Translations under genes and position numbers: made by a program
DNA from: Metaphire vulgaris
Taxonomy: Eukaryota > Annelida > Clitellata > Crassiclitellata > Megascolecidae
DNA length: 64,000 nucleotides
Assembly: GCA_018105865.1 (NCBI GenBank)
Contig: CM030856.1
Span: 9,039,153-9,103,152, forward strand
Direction: 5' to 3'
The notes under the pieces: model-generated
The model's input: the letters and a program-made list of their open reading frames with translations, nothing else
What the model was told of the DNA's origin: nothing
The model's database searches: none
Shown here: positions 43,391 through 52,944 of the stretch, piece by piece
Position numbering within the stretch: position 1 is the stretch's first letter
How the letters are laid out: each line of letters opens with the position of its first letter

Positions 43391-43581
43391 CAGTGTCTAT
43401 TCTAGTCACCTTGACATTGGGGGGATTTTGAAATGTTTGGGAGGGGACAAGGTCTGAGTCTCCACACTTTAGGGAGAAATTTCCATCCCCCAGCCAACAT
43501 ATAATTTTTTTTTGGGGGGGCGAATTTTAAAACTTTGGGAAGGGTTAATTCCCCCCCAGAGAAGACCTAGAATAAACACTG
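43391..43581 (+). mobile_element. hAT MITE, CAGTGT..TTCTAG variant, perfect target duplication
   Basis: Left CAGTGTCTATTCTAGTCACC, right CCTAGAATAAACACTG, flanked by atgttagc (43383-43390) and atgttagc (43582-43589). Confidence 0.93.
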
Positions 43582-43788
43582 ATGTTAGCATACATCCCTC
43601 TATTACAACTTCCAATAGTCTGCTACTCTGCTACAACTGTAAACTTCGATAGGCCTACTACAGAAAACAAGCACGATTCACAGAGTAAGGAAACACACGA
43701 CTGAGCCTGACACTTATCTGCGTCTACGATGCATAAACTCAGCGCTATAAACCTTTGATCCTGTGTCATTTTCTTTTGTGCTTTACAG

Positions 43789-44100
43789 CTCGCGAAGCGC
43801 CTATACAGCGAGAGCGACGACGATGTCGTCTATTGTGGCTGACGATTCGTGACGAACACGGGGAAACCCGAGATCCGCTTCGTCGAAAGAGCAGACGATG
43901 TGGTAATGACGCAGTTCCTCCTTCGCCGGCCACTTTGATCCGCGGACGTCAAGGAACAAAAGACAAGATTTCACGACGATCGTTGCTGCACACAACATCC
44001 TAAGTAGCGTTGCATCACGCAAAAAGGACACGTTATACTGTACACTGTACAGGTCCAAACGGCGCTTTTCCGAAAAATAAAAGCCTCGAGCAGTCGACGC
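43789..44100 (+). CDS. Doubtful terminal exon
   Basis: A strong acceptor (TTTTCTTTTGTGCTTTACAG) ends at 43788. One frame from there reads LAKRLYSESDDDVVYCG and stops at 43840-43842; another frame stays open to 44003. AATAAA follows at 44076-44081. The block is CpG-rich and unique, unlike the repeats around it. No protein family recognised and no upstream partner exon found. Antisense frames of similar length exist, so the call is weak. Confidence 0.2.
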
Positions 44101-44104
44101 GACA

Positions 44105-44375
44105 GTAGTCTTCTTCGCGTCAACGTGCGTGTAAACTATATCGCCAATAATTATCCGCAGACAATTCGTCGTCGTCGAACGACATCAGGGAAGCGCAGAT
44201 AAAGATTAACAAGCGGAGCTAAATGTCACACGACGGCGGCGGCGACGGCGGCGGCGGCGTCCAGTTCCGCCGTCACTGAAAGGGAAAGCATTAATCGAGT
44301 CCGTTAACGCTAAAGGTCACGCCGGGAAGACAATCGATAACACGCCGTTAACTTTCTGTCGCTGTCCATACTATA
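44105..44375. other. Unique CpG-rich DNA with (GGC)n cluster
   Basis: GGCGGC repeats at 44233-44262. Possibly promoter-like; no gene seen. Confidence 0.35.
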
Positions 44376-44378
44376 GAT

Positions 44379-44602
44379 TTTGTTGGCGCAGCCACGGGGG
44401 GCGGGACCAGTGTTTAATCTAGACTCATGGACTCCGGGGGGGAACTGACAAAGCCGGGGGAAAACTATCCTAGCCTTTAATAAAATCCGCCTATGGTGAG
44501 ATTAAGAAATCCTTGACAACCTTGTTGCTCATCAGAGACTTTTTTACTCGAAGATATCGATGTCCCCCCTCCCCATATTCCGGAACCCTGGTTACGCCAC
44601 TG
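44379..44602 (+). mobile_element. CAGTGGCGTAGCC-type MITE carrying a truncated MITE
   Basis: Left GTTGGCGCAGCCACGGGG, right CCCTGGTTACGCCACTG. A 60-bp piece of the CAGTGTTTAATCTAG family (44408-44467) sits inside and has lost its right end. The interior TTGACAACCTTGTTGCTCAT is a version of the shared core. Confidence 0.7.
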
Positions 44603-44875
44603 TTATAGACCGAGCATAACAACGCTATAAACTGTTGCTAGTTGGTCGGGATCAGTCGGAATGTCTACGATAGACCTCCATACGGTAGAAAGGATGTACC
44701 ACGCGTGATCCCAGTGCACACTTTACGCCTTACTCACTACCGTAGCAACGAACGGGACTGCTTAAATGTAGACATTTCGGGCACGTTTAGTGCGCAGAAC
44801 ATAAGTGTATCCCTGTAACGTTGAGGACGGCAAGATTTAAACTCAAGTGTCGAACGAAAGTTAAGCAGATAGAAG
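44603..44875. other. Unique DNA
   Basis: Nothing recognised. Confidence 0.4.
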
Positions 44876-44879
44876 TAAG

Positions 44880-45050
44880 TAAATTGTAAGTAGGCCTACA
44901 ATAGAGTCTCTCGTCAGCACAGAGTTGATGATTCAAATTAACTAAGAGAGTTAGTTAAGGATAAAGTGAAGTTGTGTCGAGGCTGAACAAAACAGGTCCA
45001 TGGACGCTGAACAGACCCTTGTGATGCTCCATAGGTAATTAAGTAAAATC
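44880..45050 (-). mobile_element. L2-like LINE reverse transcriptase fragment
   Basis: On the minus strand it translates YGASQGSV...FTLS, matching the (GVPQGSVLGP) box of L2/CR1-type reverse transcriptases, and is closely similar to 46985-47115. Ends at about 44880. Confidence 0.65.
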
Positions 45051-45060
45051 AGTACCGCAA

Positions 45061-45315
45061 CAGGGGCGTCATTTGGGGGAGCGGCAGGGGCGGGGGGGCC
45101 GTGGCCTCCAAGAAAATGAAGAAATAATGTATACTGTATTAAAGAAATAAATAAATGTGAAATGTGCAAAAATCGCCAAAAATTGCCCACAATTTGCCAA
45201 AAATGTTAAAAATGTACAAATTTGCAAAAATTCGCCCAAAATTTTCCAAAATTTTCCAAAATTGGCGAAAAAAAATTATCTCGCCCCCAAAGAAAAATGT
45301 GAAATGACGCTACTG
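45061..45315 (+). mobile_element. hAT MITE, GGCGTCATTTGGG family
   Basis: Left CAGGGGCGTCATTTGGGGG, right GTGAAATGACGCTACTG. Flanks taccgcaa (45053-45060) and taccgcag (45316-45323) agree at 7 of 8. The interior is an AAAATTTGCCA-type array. Confidence 0.9.
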
Positions 45316-45339
45316 TACCGCAGTAGCTCCTCATTCCAA

Positions 45340-45485
45340 TACGCTTAATCTTAGTATGAAGTAGCTATAGACAAAAATGGAGGTCATTCATGCTGGGCCA
45401 TTTAATCCAAAAGGTCAATGTGGTTGGGACGTTGCAGCCAGATTTAGCCTATGAGTTGGAAGCAATAAACTTACTTACTTACTTA
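45340..45485 (+). mobile_element. SINE-like segment with (ACTT)n tail
   Basis: ACGTTGCAGCCAGATTTAGCC is shared in diverged form with 54993-55012 (GGTTGCAGCCCAGATTTGGC). It is followed by AATAAA and ACTTACTTACTTACTT. Could alternatively be the 3' tail of the minus-strand LINE next door. Confidence 0.4.
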
Positions 45486-45493
45486 CTCCTAAA

Positions 45494-45677
45494 CAGTGGC
45501 GGCTCCAGGATTTGGCAAGTGGGGGGCCGTTGGGGTGGCAACTTCTAATCATGGGGGCCAACCATTTGTTGTTAGGTATGTAATATTAAGTATAGGGTCC
45601 CAACAGGGGGACCACTTGGGGGCCAGGCATTCAATAGGGGGCACGGGCCCCTCCGGGCCCCTGTGGAGCCGTCACTG
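45494..45677 (+). mobile_element. hAT MITE, family A, perfect target duplication
   Basis: Left CAGTGGCGGCTCCAGGATTT, right GGAGCCGTCACTG, flanked by ctcctaaa (45486-45493) and ctcctaaa (45678-45685). Confidence 0.93.
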
Positions 45678-46342
45678 CTCCTAAATAGATTGCTAATATA
45701 CAGGTGTCCCTGTTGCAGCTATAGAGGCTATGGTTTTTTGAAGAGAAAATGCTTTGATTTTAGACAGAAAAACTTGAGGAGATGTTGCAGGAAGGAAAGG
45801 AAATTGTGACTCAGAATATTGTTATTTGACCATGGTGTAGACAGCGGAGAGATGCTGGAATTGAGTTCAAAAGTTCTGGTGCAGCAAATGAAAAAGCACG
45901 GTTGCAAGTTTCGAGTTATGACTGGTTCGGAGGACGAAGGAGAGAGTGCATGACATGAGAGGAAGAAGGTCTAGACTCTAGTGGATCGATGATGTTGTGG
46001 GATTAGGCCTATCAGATTTCATAGGTAGACTGGGTTTCGATGTATATAAAGTGAGTTATTATGGCGTGGATCCTAATGTGATCTGCTATTTTCAGCCGGT
46101 GTAGAGATTTGAGTAATGGTGTAATATCGCAGAATTCGGCGATTCGGTAACTGCACGAGCTAAGGCATTTTGAATTGATTGAGTTTAGCTTACATATGGA
46201 AGCTATTAGAAGATTGTAGAACAGTGAGTTGCAGTAGTCTAACTTAGAGTGAACTATTGAAGTGGCGATGGCGGAAGCAGTCTTAATATCAAGGAAGGTA
46301 CGTCAGCGGCGTAGATCTCGAATGTGAGTATAACAGGTTTTT

Positions 46343-46522
46343 CAGTGGCGGCTCCAGGATTAGGCAAGTGGGGGGGGGCGTTGGGGTGGCAACTTCTAAT
46401 CATGGGGGGCAAACATTTGTTGTTATGTATGTAGCATTAAGTATAGGGTCCCAATTGGGGGGCACTGGGGGCCAGGCACTCAATATGGGGCACGGGCCCC
46501 TGCCCCGATGGAGCCGCCACTG
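46343..46522 (+). mobile_element. hAT MITE, family A, inside the LINE
   Basis: Left CAGTGGCGGCTCCAGGATTA, right GGAGCCGCCACTG. Flanks aggttttt/gttgcgat do not match, so its target duplication has been lost or rearranged. LINE homology stops exactly at 46342. Confidence 0.9.
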
Positions 46523-46559
46523 GTTGCGATATGTGGGCTTAAAAATCTATGGAAGAGGC

Positions 46560-46743
46560 TATGTTTTAACCAGACCCTAGGCCTTGTGGGTCGGGAATTG
46601 AAGCCTTGGGGGGAATTGACTTGGCTGGAGGGGAATACACATAGTTCAATGCGAAATTTGTGTAAGTGCTGTGATTTTTTTTTGGGGGGGGGATGTTGAG
46701 GCTTTGGAGGAAAATCCTCCTAACAGGCCTGTATAAAACACTG
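46560..46743 (+). mobile_element. hAT MITE, CAGTGTTTTATCC family, left end lost
   Basis: TTTTAACCAGACCCTAGGCC corresponds to the second part of the usual left end; the right end CCTGTATAAAACACTG is intact. LINE sequence resumes after it. Confidence 0.85.
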
Positions 46744-47127
46744 GGTAGAGTCTTAAGTAACTATAGAATGTTTGCAGCTGGAGCAGGGGTTATTATAGTG
46801 TCTGAGGCTAAGATTAGTGCATGCGGACTTTCCAATTTTACAGTTGTGGCAGTCCAATTAAAAGAAATTCAGCTTTTTGGAAGAATTGAGAGCAAGGAGA
46901 TTTAGCTGGCATCTATGATGAGATTAACGAAAATGCCAATTCGAATTCAGTGACCGGTGTTTTAAAGGCAGACGGCGCAAAGGACAGAAAGAATTGAGTC
47001 TCGTCAGTTCAGAGTTGATTATTCAAATTAAGAGATTTAATTAAGGATGAAAGTGGGGTTGTATCGAGGCTGGACAAAACAGGTCTATGGACAGGTCTTT
47101 GTGATACTCCATAGTATAGGTCAGAGG

Positions 47128-47322
47128 CAGTGGCGGCTCCACCGGGGGGGCCAGGGGGCCCGTGCCCCCCCTAATGAGAGCCTGCCCCCCCCCCCAGTGG
47201 CCCCCAGTTGGGACCCTATACTTAATGCTACATACATTAAACAACAAATGGTTGGCCCCCCATGATTAGAAGTTGCCACCCCAACGCCCCCCCCCACTTT
47301 CCAAATCCTAGAGCCGCCACTG
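47128..47322 (-). mobile_element. hAT MITE, family A, perfect target duplication
   Basis: Left CAGTGGCGGCTCCACCGG, right CTAGAGCCGCCACTG, flanked by gtcagagg (47120-47127) and gtcagagg (47323-47330). Confidence 0.93.
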
Positions 47323-47324
47323 GT

Positions 47325-48175
47325 CAGAGGTCTCCGAAGTTTTTTAGCCGCGGGCCACATTGCTGACTTCTGACGGCTCCGCGGGTCACATGCACAAGAA
47401 GTAGTAAAAATAAAGTAAAAATATGTAGTAAAATACAGCGAATGAATAACTGGCAATAACAGTCTATTTATTGCTGAATTATGATGCAGTGCATAGTGCA
47501 GACTGCAGAATGTCAGTTGCAATTGAAATGGCTTTAAACTAGGCCTACTGCGAGATAGACGAAACTTAGCCTACTGTATGCATTTCTGGTAAAATTAACC
47601 TAGGCCTACATCAAACTGTGGTTCACAGTGTGTAGTCCCTATACTATAATATGTAAGGATTTTAAATGTTCATCGGATAATGCTGATCTTTAGCAGGATT
47701 TAGCATAGGCCTATTTCCTCTTAGAAAATGTCTTTTACGCAGATAGGCCTATGTAGCATAATGTAGGCCCTAGTTCCCAAACCAGAAATGAATTCGCGAG
47801 CAAACTTTTTTAATGGATAACCTAACAACGTGGAAGGCATTGATAGAATTCTATCAAATTTGAAATTTCCTTCCCTAAATTTATTTTCATGATATCACTT
47901 GATTGTAAATCAATAATTTTCATGTGCAAATCAAAAGATAAGTCTTCAATGACAAAAGTGTCAAAAGGATTTTCAAAGAGTCCTATTTTCGACGAACATG
48001 CACCCAGGTCAAAGAAACGTTCCTGAAACTTTTCTCAAACTTAAAATTATATCTTAAGCAAACAAGCATGGAACGGGAATCACAATTTCTTGGCTATTTT
48101 TGTCACAACGTGAAAAGTCACCAAAGCAGCTTCTTGATAAGTGATTATCAAAATGCGCCAATTTCTGACGAAACT
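47325..48175. other. Unique AT-rich DNA with an hAT-like left end
   Basis: CAGAGGTCTCCGAAGTTTTT at 47325 followed by GCGGGCCACATTG resembles another hAT terminus, but no matching right end was found. TAGGCCTA occurs four times (47540, 47601, 47706, 47744). No gene. Confidence 0.45.
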
Positions 48176-48179
48176 CTTT

Positions 48180-48637
48180 GGCACTGTCCATTAATTACGT
48201 CAACATTTTCGGGAAAATTGTTTACCCCTCCCCTTGTCGACAACTGTCAAACTTTCAGTGACCCTTATAATTAGGCCTATGTCAAAATTTTTTGGGCCAC
48301 TACTAAGATCAGTTACGGGTCCCCCTTAACAGTTTATAAGGTTATTATTCAAGCAGTGATGAGACCTTATTCCCCTTTTTGCTCATCAAATGTCAAAATG
48401 TGGTGGTGATGACCTTTTTCTTGCTTGTCAGGCTTTTTTCCGTGGTAATAAATAGTAGGCAAATTCCATGAAATTTCCTATTTTTTGATTATTCGTAAAA
48501 AATGAAATTGTTGACGTCGACTTCAAGAGAAGATGACGTCAAGTTGACGTTGAGTTGAACTCCCCCTTTCAACGACTGTCAAACTTTTTCAGGCTCCCTC
48601 TCCCCTTATTTTGTTGACGTAATTAATGGACAGCACC
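48180..48637 (+). mobile_element. PIF/Harbinger-like MITE
   Basis: Left GGCACTGTCCATTAATTACG and right GTAATTAATGGACAGCACC are inverted. TTT precedes and TTA follows (48177-48179, 48638-48640). The interior carries two versions of the ATGACC...T-run...CTTGTCA core and the C-rich segments of this family. Confidence 0.8.
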
Positions 48638-48639
48638 TT

Positions 48640-48865
48640 AAGCATTTGAGTGCAAATCGCAGATGTGTGCCGTTTCACCTTTCATCGAATATTAAAATCA
48701 TTAAGATGCATGAATAGGTCAGCTGAAAATGATAATTTCCAAAGCAATTCACTTTTTGCTGTGGGCAACACCAGTGGACGGTTTGCTGATGCCCCGGGCA
48801 TGATGAAAGTGGTGCCATAGAAACTTATTGATTGATTGATTTGATTGATTGATTGGGTCACAGCG
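48640..48865. other. Fragment of an unnamed interspersed repeat
   Basis: GATGCCCCGGGCATGATGAA...GGTGCCATAGAAA...TTGATTGATTGATT matches 42990-43050 and, reversed, 58690-58770. The TTGA tail suggests a retroelement 3' end. Confidence 0.4.
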
Positions 48866-48869
48866 TCAA

Positions 48870-49818
48870 ATTGATTGGGTCCCAAAAGTGGGCCGCAGAG
48901 TTCAGTTTATTGGGTCGCGGAGTGGCGCGAAATTAGATTCAAAAGTGTCATTTTCTAACCAATACCACAATATCACAAAACTTGAGAGTTGCAATAAGAC
49001 TTAGGTTGTAAGAAATTTATATGCCTGCAATCCTCCATACACGGCTATAAGACGATTAGTGTTTTATTCAATTTTAGTTGACAATAAGTTTGCAGGGTCG
49101 CGGGCTCGCGGCATGTTACAAAGCCGCTGAAGAGGTCGCAGTTCCAAAAAGTGTGGGAAATATTAATCTTTTTAATTTTCACAATAACGCAAGGAAATTA
49201 AGCGTATTCCGACCATTTTGCTGTGAAACACCACTGACAATAGGGAATCTCTTACTACAGGTGGTTTACACCCTGCGGTTAAGCGATTTTGCCATATTCA
49301 TAAAATTTTAAAGTCGCGTAACAAAGGTATGTTCCTGGCAAATTTTAAAAAGATAATTTCAAGAAATTTCAATATCTATTTCTCTCCTTTTGTCTTATCT
49401 TCTGCAAAAATATAAATAATTTTTTTAATATATTTGACATATTTTTAGTCAAATTGAATCAGAGCTTTTATTTTGCCATTTAGTCAAAACTCAGAAGATT
49501 CTTTACAACTAACGTTCGCCAGATGGCCTAATACATTTTTTGGATTTTACATGCTATGATTGGGGTCGCAGCACATTACAAAACCGCTTAAGTGGGCCCA
49601 GCCTCCTAGGGATATTTTTGCGCCCCTAACCCCTCCCCGCACACACTCCACCCCAATTTGAGACCGACACTCCCAAATCTGAGCCTGTGATGACCTTTGT
49701 TGCTTGTCAGGCTTTTTTCGGCAAGGGTGGACCCCCAAAATATACCAGCACCCCAAAATTTAAAATCCTAGAAATAACCCTGAGTCGGCCGCTGTTCCAA
49801 AATGTCTGGGAAACCCTG
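48870..49818 (-). mobile_element. Non-autonomous hAT element, interrupted
   Basis: Reverse copy of 41590-42365: GTGGCGCGAAATT near the left, AAATGTCTGGGAAACCCTG at the right end. The other terminus (CAGTGCTTCCCAAAC) is missing. A CAGGGATATTT-family MITE interrupts it at 49607-49782. Confidence 0.85.
49607..49782 (+). mobile_element. hAT MITE, CAGGGATATTT family, nested
   Basis: Left TAGGGATATTTTTGCGCCCC, right CTAGAAATAACCCTG. The interior holds TGATGACCTTTGTTGCTTGT followed by CAGGCTTTTTTCGGC, a clean example of the shared core. The target duplication is unclear. Confidence 0.75.
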
Positions 49819-49819
49819 T

Positions 49820-50350
49820 CCTAGTAGACAGGTAACAACAGCAGTGTAGCCATGGTTCCGGAATAGGGCCACTTCGACATTTTCGAGTAGAATATCCGCC
49901 CAACAAAATAAAGCTCGATAGGGAATTCTTCGCACATTCACAGTAGGCTATCTCATTCAATCATGCTATTTACCATAACCCACCCACCCTCAAAAACTCT
50001 CAACGGTTTTGCTTAAAACCCACTACTCCCACGACGATCCTAGCCAGAGTAGAGGGCTCAACCCCTTTAGGCCTACGCCAGGTTTTGTGAGAGAGAGGCT
50101 TGTCAAGTTGTCAACCCCGATAAGGATTTTCGAATACATAGAAACCATTCATCCATTATCCATAGAGATCGGAACTGTGACTTGACTCTATGGCACTACT
50201 GGTTGACAAGAGAATGGAAGAAGCGACGCTGCTTGTATCTGGATTTTCGATTGTTTTATCGCTTAAATCGGATTTAAATGAATAATTGAGGGAAAATAAG
50301 CGTCGGCTTTTCGGGTGGGTCGCGTGCTTTTGAAGGATCTAAGATATCTG
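49820..50350. other. Unique DNA, last part of the CpG/TAGGCCTA-rich domain
   Basis: The last TAGGCCTA lies at 50068. 50160-50350 contains CpG-bearing unique sequence that could include a non-coding first exon of the Tubby gene. ACGGTAAAT at about 50352 is a possible but unremarkable donor. Confidence 0.3.
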
Positions 50351-51641
50351 TACGGTAAATGCCCATTATTTTTGCTACGTATTGGTTGTTAGGCGTTCTG
50401 TGTGAGTCAGCGGTCGTTTACTGTCAGATCGCCTTTTGATTCGCGCATTAATTAGAATTTATGTAGCGCCGTTGCGGGTGCTTTGCTGTGAGAGTCCAGC
50501 ATAGAGGGTTTACGGTAATGGCGAACAAAAGACTAAGCTCATTTTGGCTTTGACAAATTTCTGACTGAACCCATATGGCCGATGTCTCTAGATTCTAAAC
50601 AGTGCATCGGTGGATTATGCGTGAGAGCGTAGTGCTGTCTTCGATGAGTTTTCTATCCTGGTCATGTCGCCGGACACTCACACGTCCATCGATCGAGACG
50701 TATGAATGAATGTCTTTCTGTCAGCTCTATTGAAGACCTAACTTAAAGAGCAGTGATTATTGTTTTATAGGATATTTGCATTAGCATAGCCACAGGGGAC
50801 CCAAAGGCCCCTCCCTATTCGGCAAAGACTGGTAGGGTGATCACCGATAGGCTGTCATATAGTCTGCAAAATAGCTGCAAGGCTTAGGATTTGAATCTAA
50901 TATTTATTGAACTTTATTGTTGGGTCTTTGCCCCATACCCTGCTTGGGGAACTTGACTCATGATGCTCTCCCAAACACCTTGTTGGATCAGACCAATTTC
51001 TTCTCTATAAACAATGGTGGCCCCCAATTCTGATATCCTGGCTACACCCTTGGATATTAGATAGGACAAAGGAAGATGGCAATTTTAAGAATGCAGAATC
51101 TTGCATTTTCACATAAAATGAATCTTCTTTGTTGATGTTATTCACTCGGAAAGCTCGGAATTTTTTAGTGATTCTAAAGCTACAGTATAGACCTGCGAAA
51201 ACTACAGCTGTTTTCCACTTATAACTTTATTTGTGATCATATAGAAATATACGATTAGTAGAGTTGTGAAAGATTAAGAAATCTGCAGTGGTACATCCTC
51301 CAATGCAGATTCCATTCTATTTTCTTGATAGACAAAATTTTGTGGATTAGAGCATAGCATTGTTTACCAATATAACTTGAAAAAAGGAATAAAAATTAAC
51401 TTAAGTCTAGCAGTTGATTTAATCAATAAGTTTATAAACTCAGCTGAAATTTTATTAATTAATTATTAAATGCAGTAGCTATATTTCATATTGAGGATGT
51501 GATGAAGGTTTGTCGAGTTTTGTGTCATGCCATTAGAGGATTTCAAGCTAGAATGTTCTTACCCTGTTCACTGCATAGTGAACTTAAGCTGTTGTTCACC
51601 CCTCAGCTGTTTGTGAGTGAGGACAAATTAGACAACAGAAA

Positions 51642-51800
51642 ACCACCCCACTCATCAATCCTAGGTGGCACAGAGCAGAGAACCACCTCACTCATTAACC
51701 CTGGGTGGCACAAAGTGAAGAAAACCACCTCTCTCATTAACCCTGGGTGATTCAAGGCAAAGAAACCCACCTCTCTCATCCACCGGTGGGGGGGTGACTC
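51642..51800. repeat. Minisatellite, about 42-bp period, four units
   Basis: Units start ACCACCCCACTCATC (51642), ACCACCTCACTCATT (51682), ACCACCTCTCTCATT (51724) and CCACCTCTCTCATC (51767), decaying to the right. Confidence 0.85.
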
Positions 51801-52209
51801 AAAGCTTATTGGACTGTCTTTTGACAGAGAGTTCATCATCATCATTACCATCATCATTTGTAATTATCATCATTTTGTATGGTGATTCATGCTTTGTATG
51901 AGATCTGTTGAAAAAGTACTGTTAGTAGTGCCTCACTCTCTCTAATATTGGATTAGATGAGCGCATGTATCGCATGAATGATGATTATTTGCAGAGTCTT
52001 TCAAGAAGTGCTTTGCTAAACAATTTCAATGGTTTCTTGTCTCTGGACTGATGAAAACTTACGTCTTTTCTAATCCACAGAATTGTTTATTTTGCCACCA
52101 TGGTGAGGTGGGGCTGTGACCGTCACACCAGATGGCTGCACCCCATCTCTCAAGCAACTTGTGTCTGATTGCTTCTGCTTCACATTTTATCGAATGGGTA
52201 AATGTGAAG

Positions 52210-52944
52210 CAGAGATGGCAGTGGGTCACTCAAAGTGGCTCGTGCCTTAGGGGCTGTCCATTAATTATGTCAACAATTTTTGGGCAATTTTTGACCCCCT
52301 CCCCTCTTGTCAACAACTGTCATCAACTTTCACTTAACCCCCCCTCATAATTACGTCAAAAACTTTTAACCCCCCCCCCCCAGATCAATGGCAGGTCCCA
52401 ATAACAAGGTTATTATTTTTTGTGTTGATGACCATTTTTTTCCTTTTTTGCTCATCGAATGTCAAAATGTGGTGGTGATGGCCTTTTTTGCCATGCTTTT
52501 TTCCATTGTAATAAGTAGTATTCCATGAAATTTCCTATTTTTTGATTATTTGTAAAAAGTGAAATTGTTGACGTCAAATTCTCTTGATCCCCCTCCCCTG
52601 TCAACAACTGTCAAACTTTTCCAGACCCCCTCCCTCCTAAATTGTTGAGGTAATTAATGAACAGCCCTTATGTGAATCACTGAATCCTTGGCCCATGGAT
52701 CCTGGAACAAATTAATGTTTATATCCTGATTTTTCAAGCCGTTAAAGCATGTCAACAGTAAAGTTGAGTATTGATTGAACATAGGAGTGACATTACTATA
52801 GATTAGATGCAAAAATTGCATTGCCTGCAAATATTTATTTGTCAATGAACGTGAGCTTGAAATTTCATGTGCTTCTTAAATGCACCTGCAGTCCTAAAAA
52901 TATGATGGGTTATGACCTGTTTGACCCATGACCCAATCCTTCTG
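52210..52944 (+). mobile_element. hAT-like MITE (GATGGCAATGGGTCA family), interrupted
   Basis: Left CAGAGATGGCAGTGGGTCAC. The right part has TTTGACCCATGACCCAAT and ends about 52944. A PIF/Harbinger-like MITE is inserted at 52250. Confidence 0.6.
52250..52667 (+). mobile_element. PIF/Harbinger-like MITE with TTA target duplication, nested
   Basis: Left GGGGCTGTCCATTAATTATG, right GTAATTAATGAACAGCCC, with TTA at 52247-52249 and 52668-52670. GG..TGT ends plus a TTA duplication fit PIF/Harbinger. The interior has ATGACC, T-runs and TTGCTCATCG. Confidence 0.85.

Larger units (their letters stand above)
45690..47115 (-). pseudogene. L2-clade LINE reverse transcriptase, decayed and interrupted
   Basis: Read on the minus strand, in order: YYGVSQ..HRPVLSSLDTTPLS (GVPQGSVLGP box, about 47110-47040), NNQLxTDETQ where YADDTQ is expected (catalytic region, one Asp lost and a stop), AEFLLIGLPQL and KLESPHALILASDT (thumb, about 46915-46780), HIRDLRR and IATSIVHSKLDYCNSL (about 46330-46215), SIQNALARAVT (about 46160). 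These are the hallmark boxes of L2/CR1 ORF2. Several stops and frameshifts show it is dead. Two hAT MITEs (46343-46522, 46560-46743) interrupt it, and a third sits at its 5' edge (47128-47322). The endonuclease half is absent. Confidence 0.88.

Noticed and set aside
51642..51800. Possible repeat-containing gene at 51499-51750
   Set aside because: The repeat decays without keeping frame, and no splice sites or known domain accompany it.
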